DNA of 64,000 nt from Rhodocyclaceae bacterium. GTDB lineage: Bacteria; Pseudomonadota; Gammaproteobacteria; Burkholderiales; Rhodocyclaceae. Shown here in pieces: positions 24,165-31,741 of the stretch; the first letter of the stretch is position 1; every line of letters starts with the position of its first letter. A program made the position numbers and the translations under genes. The notes beneath the pieces are model-generated. The model was given only the letters and a program-made list of their open reading frames with translations. It had not been told where the DNA came from and made no database searches. The DNA is taken from the NCBI GenBank assembly GCA_016702335.1, contig JADJEF010000020.1:1550001-1614000 (forward strand), read 5' to 3'.

Positions 24165-24635
24165 ATGAGACTCAAACTTGCCGCACTCCTCACTGCTCTC
24201 CTCGCCACCGCGCTTGCCAGCCAGTTCGCCGTGGCCGAGGTCAAGGTCGCCGACGCCTGGGTGCGCGCCACCGTGCCCGCCCAAAAAGCCACCGGTGCCT
24301 TCATGACCCTGACGGCTGACAAGGCGACCCGTCTGATCGCGGCAAGTTCGCCTGCCGCCGAGGTGACCGAGGTGCATGAAATGGCCATGAGCGACGGCAT
24401 CATGACCATGCGCCATTTGGAGAAAGGGCTGGAGCTGCCCGCCGGCAAGGCCGTCGAGCTCAAGCCCGGTGGCTATCACTTCATGCTCATGGGCCTGAAG
24501 GCACAGATGAAGGCAGGCAGCACCGTGCCGCTCACCCTCAGCTTGCAAGACGCCGATGGCAAGAGCCGGACCGTCGCGGTCGAGGCCGTGGTCAAGCCGC
24601 TCGCGGCCCCGGCGGCAGGCTCCAAGCACCACTGA
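24165..24635 (+). CDS. PCuAC-type periplasmic copper chaperone
   Basis: 156 residues with a signal peptide (LAALLTALLATALASQFAVA). It carries the copper site of the PCuAC/DUF461 family: VHEMAMSDGIMTM supplies the first His and Met ligands and GGYHFMLMGL supplies the final H-x-M. PCuAC proteins take Cu(I) in the periplasm and deliver it to the CuA or CuB centre of cytochrome oxidase. It lies between a Crp/Fnr regulator and a DUF2946 gene, in a stretch that also encodes TonB receptors. This is one of the firmest copper assignments in the window. Confidence 0.92.
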   Translation: MRLKLAALLTALLATALASQFAVAEVKVADAWVRATVPAQKATGAFMTLTADKATRLIAASSPAAEVTEVHEMAMSDGIMTMRHLEKGLELPAGKAVELKPGGYHFMLMGLKAQMKAGSTVPLTLSLQDADGKSRTVAVEAVVKPLAAPAAGSKHH

Positions 24636-24657
24636 GCCACTGAGTAACGGCCGCGCC

Positions 24658-25026
24658 ATGCACAGTTGCCGTCTGCGCCACCCGGCTCCGGCATGGCTCA
24701 TGCTCGTGCTGGGCCTGCTGGTCTGGTGCGGTCAGGCCATTGCCTTTCAGCGGCTGGCGCAGGCTGAACTGGTGGCGCTTGATCCGCTCGCGCGCATCGT
24801 CGCCGCTTCGCTCTGCACCAGTCATGGCGGTGAAGCCGGCCCTGTTGCCCAAACCCATGACTGCTGCCTCAGTTGCGTCGGCGTTGCCAGCGGTGGCATC
24901 CCCGGCAGCGCGCCAAGCGCCGTCTCACCAGCGCCGACTTGGGGACTGTTCGTTACCGGCATCCACGCACCACCGCCAACACCTCGCTATCTGCGCCGCC
25001 CGGCGCGCGAGCCACCCCTCGCCTGA
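24658..25026 (+). CDS. DUF2946-type small exported protein, paralogue 2
   Basis: 122 residues: signal/membrane helix (WLMLVLGLLVWCGQAIAF), then LCTSHGG, HDCCLSCVGVAS and a C-terminal YLRRPAREPPLA. It is related to the genes at 23074 and 28932. The Cys-Cys-x-x-Cys and upstream C-T-x-H-G are consistent with metal binding. It starts 22 bp after the PCuAC chaperone and precedes a TonB receptor, so all are likely co-transcribed. The peptide AVSPAPTWG is supplied by a dispersed repeat copy at the same relative place as in the other two paralogues. Function unknown. Confidence 0.8.
   Translation: MHSCRLRHPAPAWLMLVLGLLVWCGQAIAFQRLAQAELVALDPLARIVAASLCTSHGGEAGPVAQTHDCCLSCVGVASGGIPGSAPSAVSPAPTWGLFVTGIHAPPPTPRYLRRPAREPPLA
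24918..24944 (+). repeat. dispersed repeat, copy 5 (inside DUF2946 gene 2)
   Basis: CGCCGT, CTCA, CCAGCGCCGACTTG, GGG, read as AVSPAPTWG. Confidence 0.9.
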
Positions 25027-25098
25027 TCGACACCCACTGATTCCTCCACGTGCGCGCCGCGCACCGTGGCCGTATTCCCTGTCGATTGGAAGAATTTC

Positions 25099-27234
25099 AT
25101 GATGTCCACCCGCATTGCGCTCGCCGTCGCCACGGCTTGCACCAGCCTTTCCGCGTTCGCCGTCCATGTGGACGCCCCCCTCACCATTACCGTCACCGCC
25201 ACGCGTGAAGCCAAGGCCATCGCCGAAACCCCGGCCAGCCTCAGCGCCGTCGATGGCGAAGCCATCCGCGAGCAACGCCCCACGCACCCCAGCCAGATCC
25301 TCAATCAGCTGCCCGGCGTCTGGCTGAGCACGCTCTCGGGTGAGGGTCACTTCACCTCGATCCGTCACCCGCTGACCACCGGCGCGGTGTATCTGTATCT
25401 CGAAGACGGAATCCCGACACGCTCGACCGGCTTCTTCAACCACAATGCCCTGTACGAAATCAACGTGCCGCAAGCGGGCGGCATGGAAGTTTCGAAAGGG
25501 CCGGGCAGCGCGCTCTACGGCTCGGATGCCATCGGCGGCACCATCAACGTGCTCACCCGCGCGCCGGACAAAAGCAATGGCGGCGAGCTGACGCTGGAAG
25601 CCGGCAGCCACGGCTGGCAACGCGCCCTGGGCAGTGCCAGCGTGCGTTGGGGAGACGCGGGCCGGGACGGCCTGCGCGCCAGCGTCAACCTGACACGCAC
25701 CGACGGCTGGCAGGACGACGCCGGCTACGACCGGCAGGCCGGCACCCTGCGCTGGGACCGCGCGCTGGGCGATGGGGCGAATCTCACCACCGTGCTCTCG
25801 TATTCGCACGTCGACCAGCAGCATGTCGGCAGCCTCAACCCGGCGCAACTGCGCGCCACGCCCGAGCACAACAACATTCCGTTTTCCTATCGCACGGTCG
25901 ATGCCCTGCGCCTGTCCAGCACCTTTGAAAAGCACAGTGGCGAATGGCTGCTGAGCCTCACGCCCTACTACCGTGACAACCGCATGGAGATCATCCCCAG
26001 CTGGTCCGTCACCTACGACCCGAGCCAGTACGTGAGTGCCAATGAGTCCTTCGGCCTGCTCGCCAAAGTGCGCCGCGATTTCGTGCCCATGCGTGCACAG
26101 CTGATCGCCGGCATCGACCTCGACCACAGCCCCGGCATGCGCAAGGAAGATTCGATCCGCCTCGCCTCGACCACCAATGCCTTCGGTGCCAGCGACTACA
26201 CCCTCAACACCGCCACCGCGCCGGTGCGTATCTACGACTACGACGTCACCTACCGGGGCATCTCGCCCTATCTGCACGGCGAGATTTCGCCCCTCGAACC
26301 GCTGCGCATTACCGCCGGCCTGCGCTACGACCGCATGAGCTACGACTACGACAATCACATGGCCGACGCCGCCACACGCGGCGTGCTCACACCCGCCGGA
26401 TTTCCCGCCGGCGGCTTCTACGGCCACGCGCCCAGCCAGAAGGTCAGCTACTCGCACCTTGGGCCCAAGCTGGGCGCGACCTGGCGTTTCAGCAAACAGC
26501 TGTCGGCCTTTGTGAATTACGCCAATTCCTTCCGCACGCCCTCCGAGAGCCAGGTGTTCCGGGGCAGCCGTGAATCGAATGCGCTGCGCGCGCAAACCCA
26601 GGCGCTCTCGCTCATTGAGCTCAAGCCCGTGGTGGTGGACAACGTCGAGACCGGCGTGCGCTTCGCCAATGGCCACTGGAGCGGCAGCCTCTCGGTCTAT
26701 GACATGCACAAGTCGGACGACATTGTCAGCTATCAGGACGCGACCTTGCAGCGGCGCACAGTCAATGCCGGCTCGACGCGCCATCGCGGTACCGAGCTGG
26801 CGCTGGGCTTGCGTTTCAACGACGACTGGCGGGCCGATCTGGCCTGGAGCAGCGCCCGCCACACCTATGAAAAATGGCTGATCTCGGGCACCACCGATTA
26901 CAGCGGCAAGACCATGGAAGCCGCACCGCGCTACATGGGCCACCTGGCGCTGGCGTGGACGCCCGCGCTACTCAATGGCGGGCATGTGCGGCTGACCTGG
27001 CATCACATCGGTAGCTACTGGCATGACCCGGCCAATACCCAGAAGTACGATGGCCACACCCTGCTCGGCCTGCAAGTGCGTTACCCGGCCAGTGAGCACT
27101 GGGAGCTCTATGCCAATGCTGAAAATCTGGCCAACAAACGCTATGCCGATACCGTCGGCGGCACCGATGCCGCGCCCACCTATGGGGCCGGCCAGCCGCG
27201 TACCGTCACGGCCGGCGTGCAGTACCGTTTCTGA
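25099..27234 (+). CDS. TonB-dependent outer-membrane receptor
   Basis: 711 residues. Signal peptide (IALAVATACTSLSAFA), a TonB-box-like LTITVTATRE, a plug domain (about 45-160, including GGMEVSKGPGSALYGSDAIGGTINVLT) and a 22-strand barrel ending in VTAGVQYRF with the terminal Phe needed for BamA recognition. The substrate is not shown by sequence. The context (PCuAC, DUF2946, redoxin and an OprC/NosA-type receptor) suggests copper or a copper-binding compound. It follows the second DUF2946 gene by 72 bp and precedes a beta-propeller protein by 10 bp, so they form one operon. Confidence 0.9.
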   Translation: MMSTRIALAVATACTSLSAFAVHVDAPLTITVTATREAKAIAETPASLSAVDGEAIREQRPTHPSQILNQLPGVWLSTLSGEGHFTSIRHPLTTGAVYLYLEDGIPTRSTGFFNHNALYEINVPQAGGMEVSKGPGSALYGSDAIGGTINVLTRAPDKSNGGELTLEAGSHGWQRALGSASVRWGDAGRDGLRASVNLTRTDGWQDDAGYDRQAGTLRWDRALGDGANLTTVLSYSHVDQQHVGSLNPAQLRATPEHNNIPFSYRTVDALRLSSTFEKHSGEWLLSLTPYYRDNRMEIIPSWSVTYDPSQYVSANESFGLLAKVRRDFVPMRAQLIAGIDLDHSPGMRKEDSIRLASTTNAFGASDYTLNTATAPVRIYDYDVTYRGISPYLHGEISPLEPLRITAGLRYDRMSYDYDNHMADAATRGVLTPAGFPAGGFYGHAPSQKVSYSHLGPKLGATWRFSKQLSAFVNYANSFRTPSESQVFRGSRESNALRAQTQALSLIELKPVVVDNVETGVRFANGHWSGSLSVYDMHKSDDIVSYQDATLQRRTVNAGSTRHRGTELALGLRFNDDWRADLAWSSARHTYEKWLISGTTDYSGKTMEAAPRYMGHLALAWTPALLNGGHVRLTWHHIGSYWHDPANTQKYDGHTLLGLQVRYPASEHWELYANAENLANKRYADTVGGTDAAPTYGAGQPRTVTAGVQYRF

Positions 27235-27244
27235 GGAATCCATC

Positions 27245-28450
27245 ATGAGAATTCTGCTTTTCTGTCTGAGCCTTTTTCTGGCCACGGCCGAGGCCCACGA
27301 CATGAGTGCCCACTGGAAAACCCTGCACCAGACAAGGGGCGGGCTGGCCACAGCGCTCGCCAGCGACAGCACCGGCGCGCTCTGGCGCGTCGAAGCGCGG
27401 GCCGGGCACCTGTGGGTGAGCCGGTCCACCGACACGGGCAAGACTTTCAGCGCCCCGGTGCGGGTCAATGCCGAGCCGGAAACAGTGATGGCCGAAGGCC
27501 AGAACCGGCCGCAGATCGCCGTACTGGAGTCGTCCGGGCAGGCCCCGGTCGTGGTGGTAGCGTGGGTACGGGCGCGGGAAAAAGTGTTTGCCTCGGAGGT
27601 TCGCTTTGCTCGTTCGGTCGATGGCGGCGTCAGCTTCGAACCGGCGCGCACGCTCAATGACGACGGCCAGACCGACATTGGTCACAGCTTTGTCGCCCTC
27701 GCCGCACAAGGCGCGCAGCTGACTCTGGCGTGGATCGACGCCCGCGCATCGCACGCTGCCCGCACCGCCGCCGGCGGCAAGCGCGACGCCTATGCCGGTA
27801 GCGCCATTTTTGTTGTCGAGTCGCAGGACGCCGGCGCGAGCTTTGCGCCCAACCGCAAACTGGCCGACCACAGCTGCGAGTGCTGCCAGCTCTCGCTCGC
27901 CAGCCCGGCGACGGGGGCGCCACTGCTGCTCTGGCGACACATCTTCGAGGGCAAATTCCGCGACTTTGCCCTGGCCGATGTCAGCACCGGCGTGATCACC
28001 CGCGCCAGCAGCGACGGCTGGGCGATCACCGCCTGCCCGCACCATGGCGGTGATCTGGCCATTGCCGCCGACGGCCGCCAGCACTGGGTATGGTTCACCG
28101 GGGCGGCCGGCGCCCCCGGCCTGCACTATCGCCATCAGAGCGGCAATCAACTGTCCCCCGCGCAAGCCGTCGGCAATCTCGACGCGCAGGCGAGCTTTCC
28201 GGTCGTCTGGGCTGGCGGTGCGCCGAATGAAGTGCATCTGGCCTGGCGCGAATTTAGCGACGGCGCCTACGCGCTGCGTACTCGGCGCTCGCAGGACGGC
28301 GGTGTGAGCTGGTCAGCCGAGCGCACCGTCGCCAGCAGCCGCAACGCCGCCGACAACCCGCGCTTTGTGCGCGCCGCCCCGCGCCCGCTGCTGGCCTGGA
28401 ACACGCAGGAGGAAGGCACGCGCGTGTTTGATCTGGGGGTGCAGCCATGA
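27245..28450 (+). CDS. exported sialidase-like beta-propeller protein
   Basis: 401 residues with a short signal peptide (ILLFCLSLFLATAEA). It contains several Asp-box-like turns (STDTGKTFSAP, SVDGGVSFEPA, SQDAGASFAPN, SQDGGVSWSAE), which give a six-bladed sialidase-type propeller. Catalytic residues of true sialidases (Arg triad, Tyr-Glu) are not evident, so enzymatic sialidase activity is unlikely. CECCQLSLA and ACPHHGGD provide Cys and His that could bind copper. The stop overlaps the start of the redoxin gene (ATGA). A role as a periplasmic partner of the adjacent receptor is inferred from context. Confidence 0.8.
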   Translation: MRILLFCLSLFLATAEAHDMSAHWKTLHQTRGGLATALASDSTGALWRVEARAGHLWVSRSTDTGKTFSAPVRVNAEPETVMAEGQNRPQIAVLESSGQAPVVVVAWVRAREKVFASEVRFARSVDGGVSFEPARTLNDDGQTDIGHSFVALAAQGAQLTLAWIDARASHAARTAAGGKRDAYAGSAIFVVESQDAGASFAPNRKLADHSCECCQLSLASPATGAPLLLWRHIFEGKFRDFALADVSTGVITRASSDGWAITACPHHGGDLAIAADGRQHWVWFTGAAGAPGLHYRHQSGNQLSPAQAVGNLDAQASFPVVWAGGAPNEVHLAWREFSDGAYALRTRRSQDGGVSWSAERTVASSRNAADNPRFVRAAPRPLLAWNTQEEGTRVFDLGVQP

Positions 28451-28932
28451 GTCTGCTGCGCAAACTCCTCGGCCTGCTGGTGCTGGTCGCGGCCACGACC
28501 GCGTTCGCCAGTGCGCCGGTCAAGCCCTTTACCACCGAGAGTTATGCCGCCATTCTCGCCGCGCACCGGGGCCAGCCGCTGGTCGTCGCCTTCTGGTCGC
28601 TGGACTGCGCCCATTGCCCGGGCTCGCTGGCCACACTGGCCAGGTTCGCCCGTGCCCATCCAAAGGTGTCGGTGGTACTGGTCGCCACCGACACCGGCGC
28701 AGACCCGGCGGCACTGGCCAGCCATGTGCGGCAGGCCGCTCTGGCGCAGGCCGAACAGTGGGTCTTCGCCGACCCGCTGCCCGAGCGCCTGCGCCTGAGC
28801 ATCGACAGCCGCTGGTGGGGCGAACTGCCGCGCAGCTATCTGATCGCCGCCGACGGCACGCGCAGCGCCCATTCCGGCGTGTTAGACGCCGGGCAGCTGG
28901 CCCAGTGGCTGAGCGCGCAGCGGCAGCCCTGA
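28447..28932 (+). CDS. TlpA/redoxin-like periplasmic thiol protein
   Basis: 161 residues with an N-terminal membrane/signal helix (LLGLLVLVAATTAFA). The thioredoxin fold is indicated by LVVAFWSLDCAHCPGSL (Cys-x-x-Cys at about residues 56-59), VSVVLVATD and a late LPRSYLIAADGT with a cis-Pro. It probably reduces or delivers thiols in the periplasm, for instance keeping the DUF2946 or copper proteins in the reduced state. It overlaps the propeller gene upstream and its stop shares one base with the start of the third DUF2946 gene, so coupling is tight. Confidence 0.85.
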   Translation: MSLLRKLLGLLVLVAATTAFASAPVKPFTTESYAAILAAHRGQPLVVAFWSLDCAHCPGSLATLARFARAHPKVSVVLVATDTGADPAALASHVRQAALAQAEQWVFADPLPERLRLSIDSRWWGELPRSYLIAADGTRSAHSGVLDAGQLAQWLSAQRQP

Positions 28933-29303
28933 TGCAGCAAGCCCGGCGCGCCCGGTGCAACGCCAGCGCCAGCCGCTGGCTGCTGGCGCTCGGACTGCTG
29001 GTGATACTGATGCAGGCCACGGCGCGGTGGCCGCAGGCACGCACCGTGTCGCTGCAGATGACGCAGGTATGCACCGCGCACGGCATGGTGTCGGTAGTGC
29101 TGCCGGGTCCACCGGCACAGAGCGCGCCGGGCGCGCACGAGTGCTGTCGCGACTGTGTGCTGAACACCCCCGCGCCCCCGGCGCTGCACGCAATCGCCGT
29201 CCCGCCAGCGCCGACTTGGGGGCTTTTATCCAGCGCGGTCAGTACATCGATCACGCCGCCCCGCTACCTGCGCCACCCGGCGCGCGCGCCGCCGCACGCC
29301 TGA
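28932..29303 (+). CDS. DUF2946-type small exported protein, paralogue 3
   Basis: 123 residues. It shows a signal/membrane helix (WLLALGLLVILMQATA), VCTAHGMVSV, HECCRDCVLNTPA, and a C-terminal RYLRHPARAPPHA. It has the same design as the genes at 23074 and 24658, each next to copper-related genes and TonB receptors. IAVPPAPTWG is contributed by a dispersed repeat. The start codon overlaps the redoxin stop. It is followed after 122 bp by the OprC/NosA-type receptor. Function unknown; copper binding is likely but unproven. Confidence 0.8.
   Translation: MQQARRARCNASASRWLLALGLLVILMQATARWPQARTVSLQMTQVCTAHGMVSVVLPGPPAQSAPGAHECCRDCVLNTPAPPALHAIAVPPAPTWGLLSSAVSTSITPPRYLRHPARAPPHA
29195..29221 (+). 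repeat. dispersed repeat, copy 6 (inside DUF2946 gene 3)
   Basis: CGCCGT, CCCG, CCAGCGCCGACTTG, GGG, read as AVPPAPTWG. It shares its four variable bases with copy 4. Confidence 0.9.
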
Positions 29304-29425
29304 GCCTTTTCCGGCCTTTTGGCTGTCCTGTTGTCTGCTCTGTGCGCGCACCGCGCGGTGCGTATGCATACGCGTATCCGCCTGCCGGCGGCGCTCCCCT
29401 GATCTTTTTCGGAAAGTCTTCTGTC

Positions 29426-31624
29426 ATGAAACGCAAACTGCTCTGCACCGCCCTGGCGGCGCTGCCCCTGATCACTCTGGCCGACGAGGCCAGTCTCGCC
29501 ACCATTGTCATTACCGGCCGGTCCGCTGAGCCGGCGACCGCCGGCAGCATCGGCCCCCGCCAGCTGCGCGCCCAGCAGGCCGCGACCTCGGATACCGCCA
29601 GTCTGCTCAAGGATGTACCCGGCGTCAGCCTCTATGGGGCCGGCGGCGCGTCCAGCCTGCCGGTGATCCACGGCCTTGCCGACGACCGCCTGCGCATCAA
29701 GGTTGACGGCATGGATCTGGTGGCCTCCTGCCCCAACCACATGAACCCGGCGCTCTCTTACCTCGACCCGAGCAATGTCGCCAAGCTCAAGGTCTATGCC
29801 GGCATCGCGCCGGTGAGTGTGGGCGGCGACAGCATCGGCGGGACGATCCTTGCCGAAACGCCGGCGCCCGAATTTGCCACGGCCGCTGCACCGAGCTTGT
29901 TCAAGGGCGAGATTGGCGGCTTTTATCGCAGCAATGGCGGCGCGACCGGGGGCAATCTCTCGGCCACGGCGGCCACTGAAACGTTCAGCCTGAGCTATTC
30001 CGGGTCCATCGCCAAGTCGGACAACTACGAAGCGGGCGGAAAGTTCAAGACCCGCACCGACACCGGCCGCACCGGCCACAGCCTCGATCTTGATGAGGTC
30101 GGCTCCACGGCCTACGAGACGCGCAATCAGACGCTGGGCATTGCGTTCAAGAATGGCCAGCATTTGCTGGAAGCCAAGCTTGGGCGGCAGGACGTGCCCG
30201 AGCAGCTGTTCCCCAATCAGCGCATGGACATGCTGAAGAACACGCAGGATCGCCTGAATCTGCGCTATGCCGGTGAGTTCGCCTGGGGGGCGCTGGAGGC
30301 GCGGGTGTATCAGGAAAAAGTCGATCACTTCATGGATTTCGGCGCCGACAAGCAGTTCCAGTACGGCACCGCGCCGGGCATGCCCATGAACACCGTAAGC
30401 AAAACCACCGGCCTCAGTATTAATGCCAACCTCGACCTGCGCGCCGGCAACCAGCTGCGCCTGGGCACGGAATTCCAGCACTACGCGCTGAACGACTGGT
30501 GGCCGCCCTCGGGCACGGGCATGATGTCGCCCAATGCCTTCATCAACATCAATGACGGCCAGCGCAACCGCAGTGCTGTCTTTGGCGAGTGGGAACAGCG
30601 CGCCTCGGCGCAGTGGCTGAGCGTGCTCGGGCTGCGCTACGAGCACGTCAGCACCGATGCCAGCAATGTCGCCGGCTATGCCGCCACCAATATGATGGGC
30701 TCGAACCAGCTGCGCGACAGCACGGCCTTCAACGCCCGGGATCGCAGCAAAACCGACCACAACTGGGACCTGACGGCCCTGGCTCGCTATACGGCCAGCG
30801 CCACCTACGACATCGAATTCGGCGTAGCACGCAAGACCCGCTCGCCCAATCTCTATGAGCGTTATACCTGGTCGACCTGGGGCATGGCGGCGATCATGAA
30901 CAACTTCAATGGCGACGGCAACGGCTATCTGGGCGATGTTGAGCTCAAACCCGAGGTAGCTCACACCGCCAGCGCTACCTTCGACTGGCACGCCGCCGAT
31001 CGCAACTGGGGGTTCAAGGCCACGCCGTACTACACGCGCGTTGCCGACTATATCGATGCCGTGCAATGGGACGGCACCAGCAACGTCGCCGACACCACGC
31101 CCGCTGTCGGGGCGTTCTCGGTGCTGAAGTATCGCAATCAGTCGGCGCGCCTTTACGGGCTCGACCTTTCCGGCCATCTGCCACTGGCCACGACCGCGCT
31201 GGGCGAATTCGGCCTGAAAGGCGTGTTGAACTACGTCAATGGCAAGAACCGCGACACCGGCGATGACCTGTACAACATCATGCCACTCAACACCCGACTG
31301 ACCCTGACCCAAACGCTGGGCAACTGGTCCAACAGTGCCGAGCTGGTCACGGTGAAGTCCAAAAATCACGTCTCGGATGTGCGCAACGAAATCGCCACCG
31401 GCGGCTACAGCCTGATCAACCTGCGCGCGAGCTACGCATGGGCCAAGGCGCGCATTGATGTCGGCGTGGAAAACCTGTTTGACAAGCGCTACGACCTGCC
31501 GCTGGGCGGCGCCTATGTCGGCCAGGGCAGCACCATGTCCACCAACACCGCCAACCTGCCCTGGGGTATTGCGGTTCCCGGTGCCGGACGGTCGCTCTAC
31601 GCGGGCTTCAACCTGAAGTTCTGA
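29426..31624 (+). CDS. TonB-dependent copper receptor (OprC/NosA type)
   Basis: 732 residues. Signal peptide (LLCTALAALPLITLA), TonB box (LATIVITGR), plug with ASCPNHMNPALSYLDPSNV. The C-x-x-x-M pattern in this loop corresponds to the Cu(I)-binding CxxxM region of OprC, and the whole segment is characteristic of NosA/OprC receptors. The barrel ends SLYAGFNLKF with terminal Phe. It should import copper across the outer membrane, powered by TonB-ExbBD. An 11-bp perfect hairpin follows the stop and its right arm runs into a dispersed repeat copy. Its role fits the PCuAC and DUF2946 genes upstream. Confidence 0.88.
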   Translation: MKRKLLCTALAALPLITLADEASLATIVITGRSAEPATAGSIGPRQLRAQQAATSDTASLLKDVPGVSLYGAGGASSLPVIHGLADDRLRIKVDGMDLVASCPNHMNPALSYLDPSNVAKLKVYAGIAPVSVGGDSIGGTILAETPAPEFATAAAPSLFKGEIGGFYRSNGGATGGNLSATAATETFSLSYSGSIAKSDNYEAGGKFKTRTDTGRTGHSLDLDEVGSTAYETRNQTLGIAFKNGQHLLEAKLGRQDVPEQLFPNQRMDMLKNTQDRLNLRYAGEFAWGALEARVYQEKVDHFMDFGADKQFQYGTAPGMPMNTVSKTTGLSINANLDLRAGNQLRLGTEFQHYALNDWWPPSGTGMMSPNAFININDGQRNRSAVFGEWEQRASAQWLSVLGLRYEHVSTDASNVAGYAATNMMGSNQLRDSTAFNARDRSKTDHNWDLTALARYTASATYDIEFGVARKTRSPNLYERYTWSTWGMAAIMNNFNGDGNGYLGDVELKPEVAHTASATFDWHAADRNWGFKATPYYTRVADYIDAVQWDGTSNVADTTPAVGAFSVLKYRNQSARLYGLDLSGHLPLATTALGEFGLKGVLNYVNGKNRDTGDDLYNIMPLNTRLTLTQTLGNWSNSAELVTVKSKNHVSDVRNEIATGGYSLINLRASYAWAKARIDVGVENLFDKRYDLPLGGAYVGQGSTMSTNTANLPWGIAVPGAGRSLYAGFNLKF

Positions 31625-31633
31625 CCTGAAATG

Positions 31634-31672
31634 CGGCGATCGGGACGAAGCCGTGACTCGCCCCGATCGCCG
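31634..31672 (+). terminator. hairpin after the copper receptor, sharing sequence with a dispersed repeat
   Basis: CGGCGATCGGG (31634-31644) and CCCGATCGCCG (31662-31672) are perfect inverted copies. GTTT follows. The right arm includes the first five bases of repeat copy 7, so the repeat takes part in the stem. It is probably a terminator. Confidence 0.55.
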
Positions 31673-31694
31673 TTTCACCAGCGCCGACTTGCGG
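31668..31694 (+). repeat. dispersed repeat, copy 7 (intergenic)
   Basis: CGCCGT, TTCA, CCAGCGCCGACTTG, CGG. It begins 44 bp after the receptor stop codon and overlaps the right arm of the hairpin. Confidence 0.9.
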
Positions 31695-31741
31695 GCCCGG
31701 ACTGTCATCCTGCGGCAAGACAGCCGGTTCATACTACGGGC

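Noticed and set aside
24925..26943. A 672-codon open frame antisense to the first TonB receptor
   Set aside because: Shadow of a well-supported gene.
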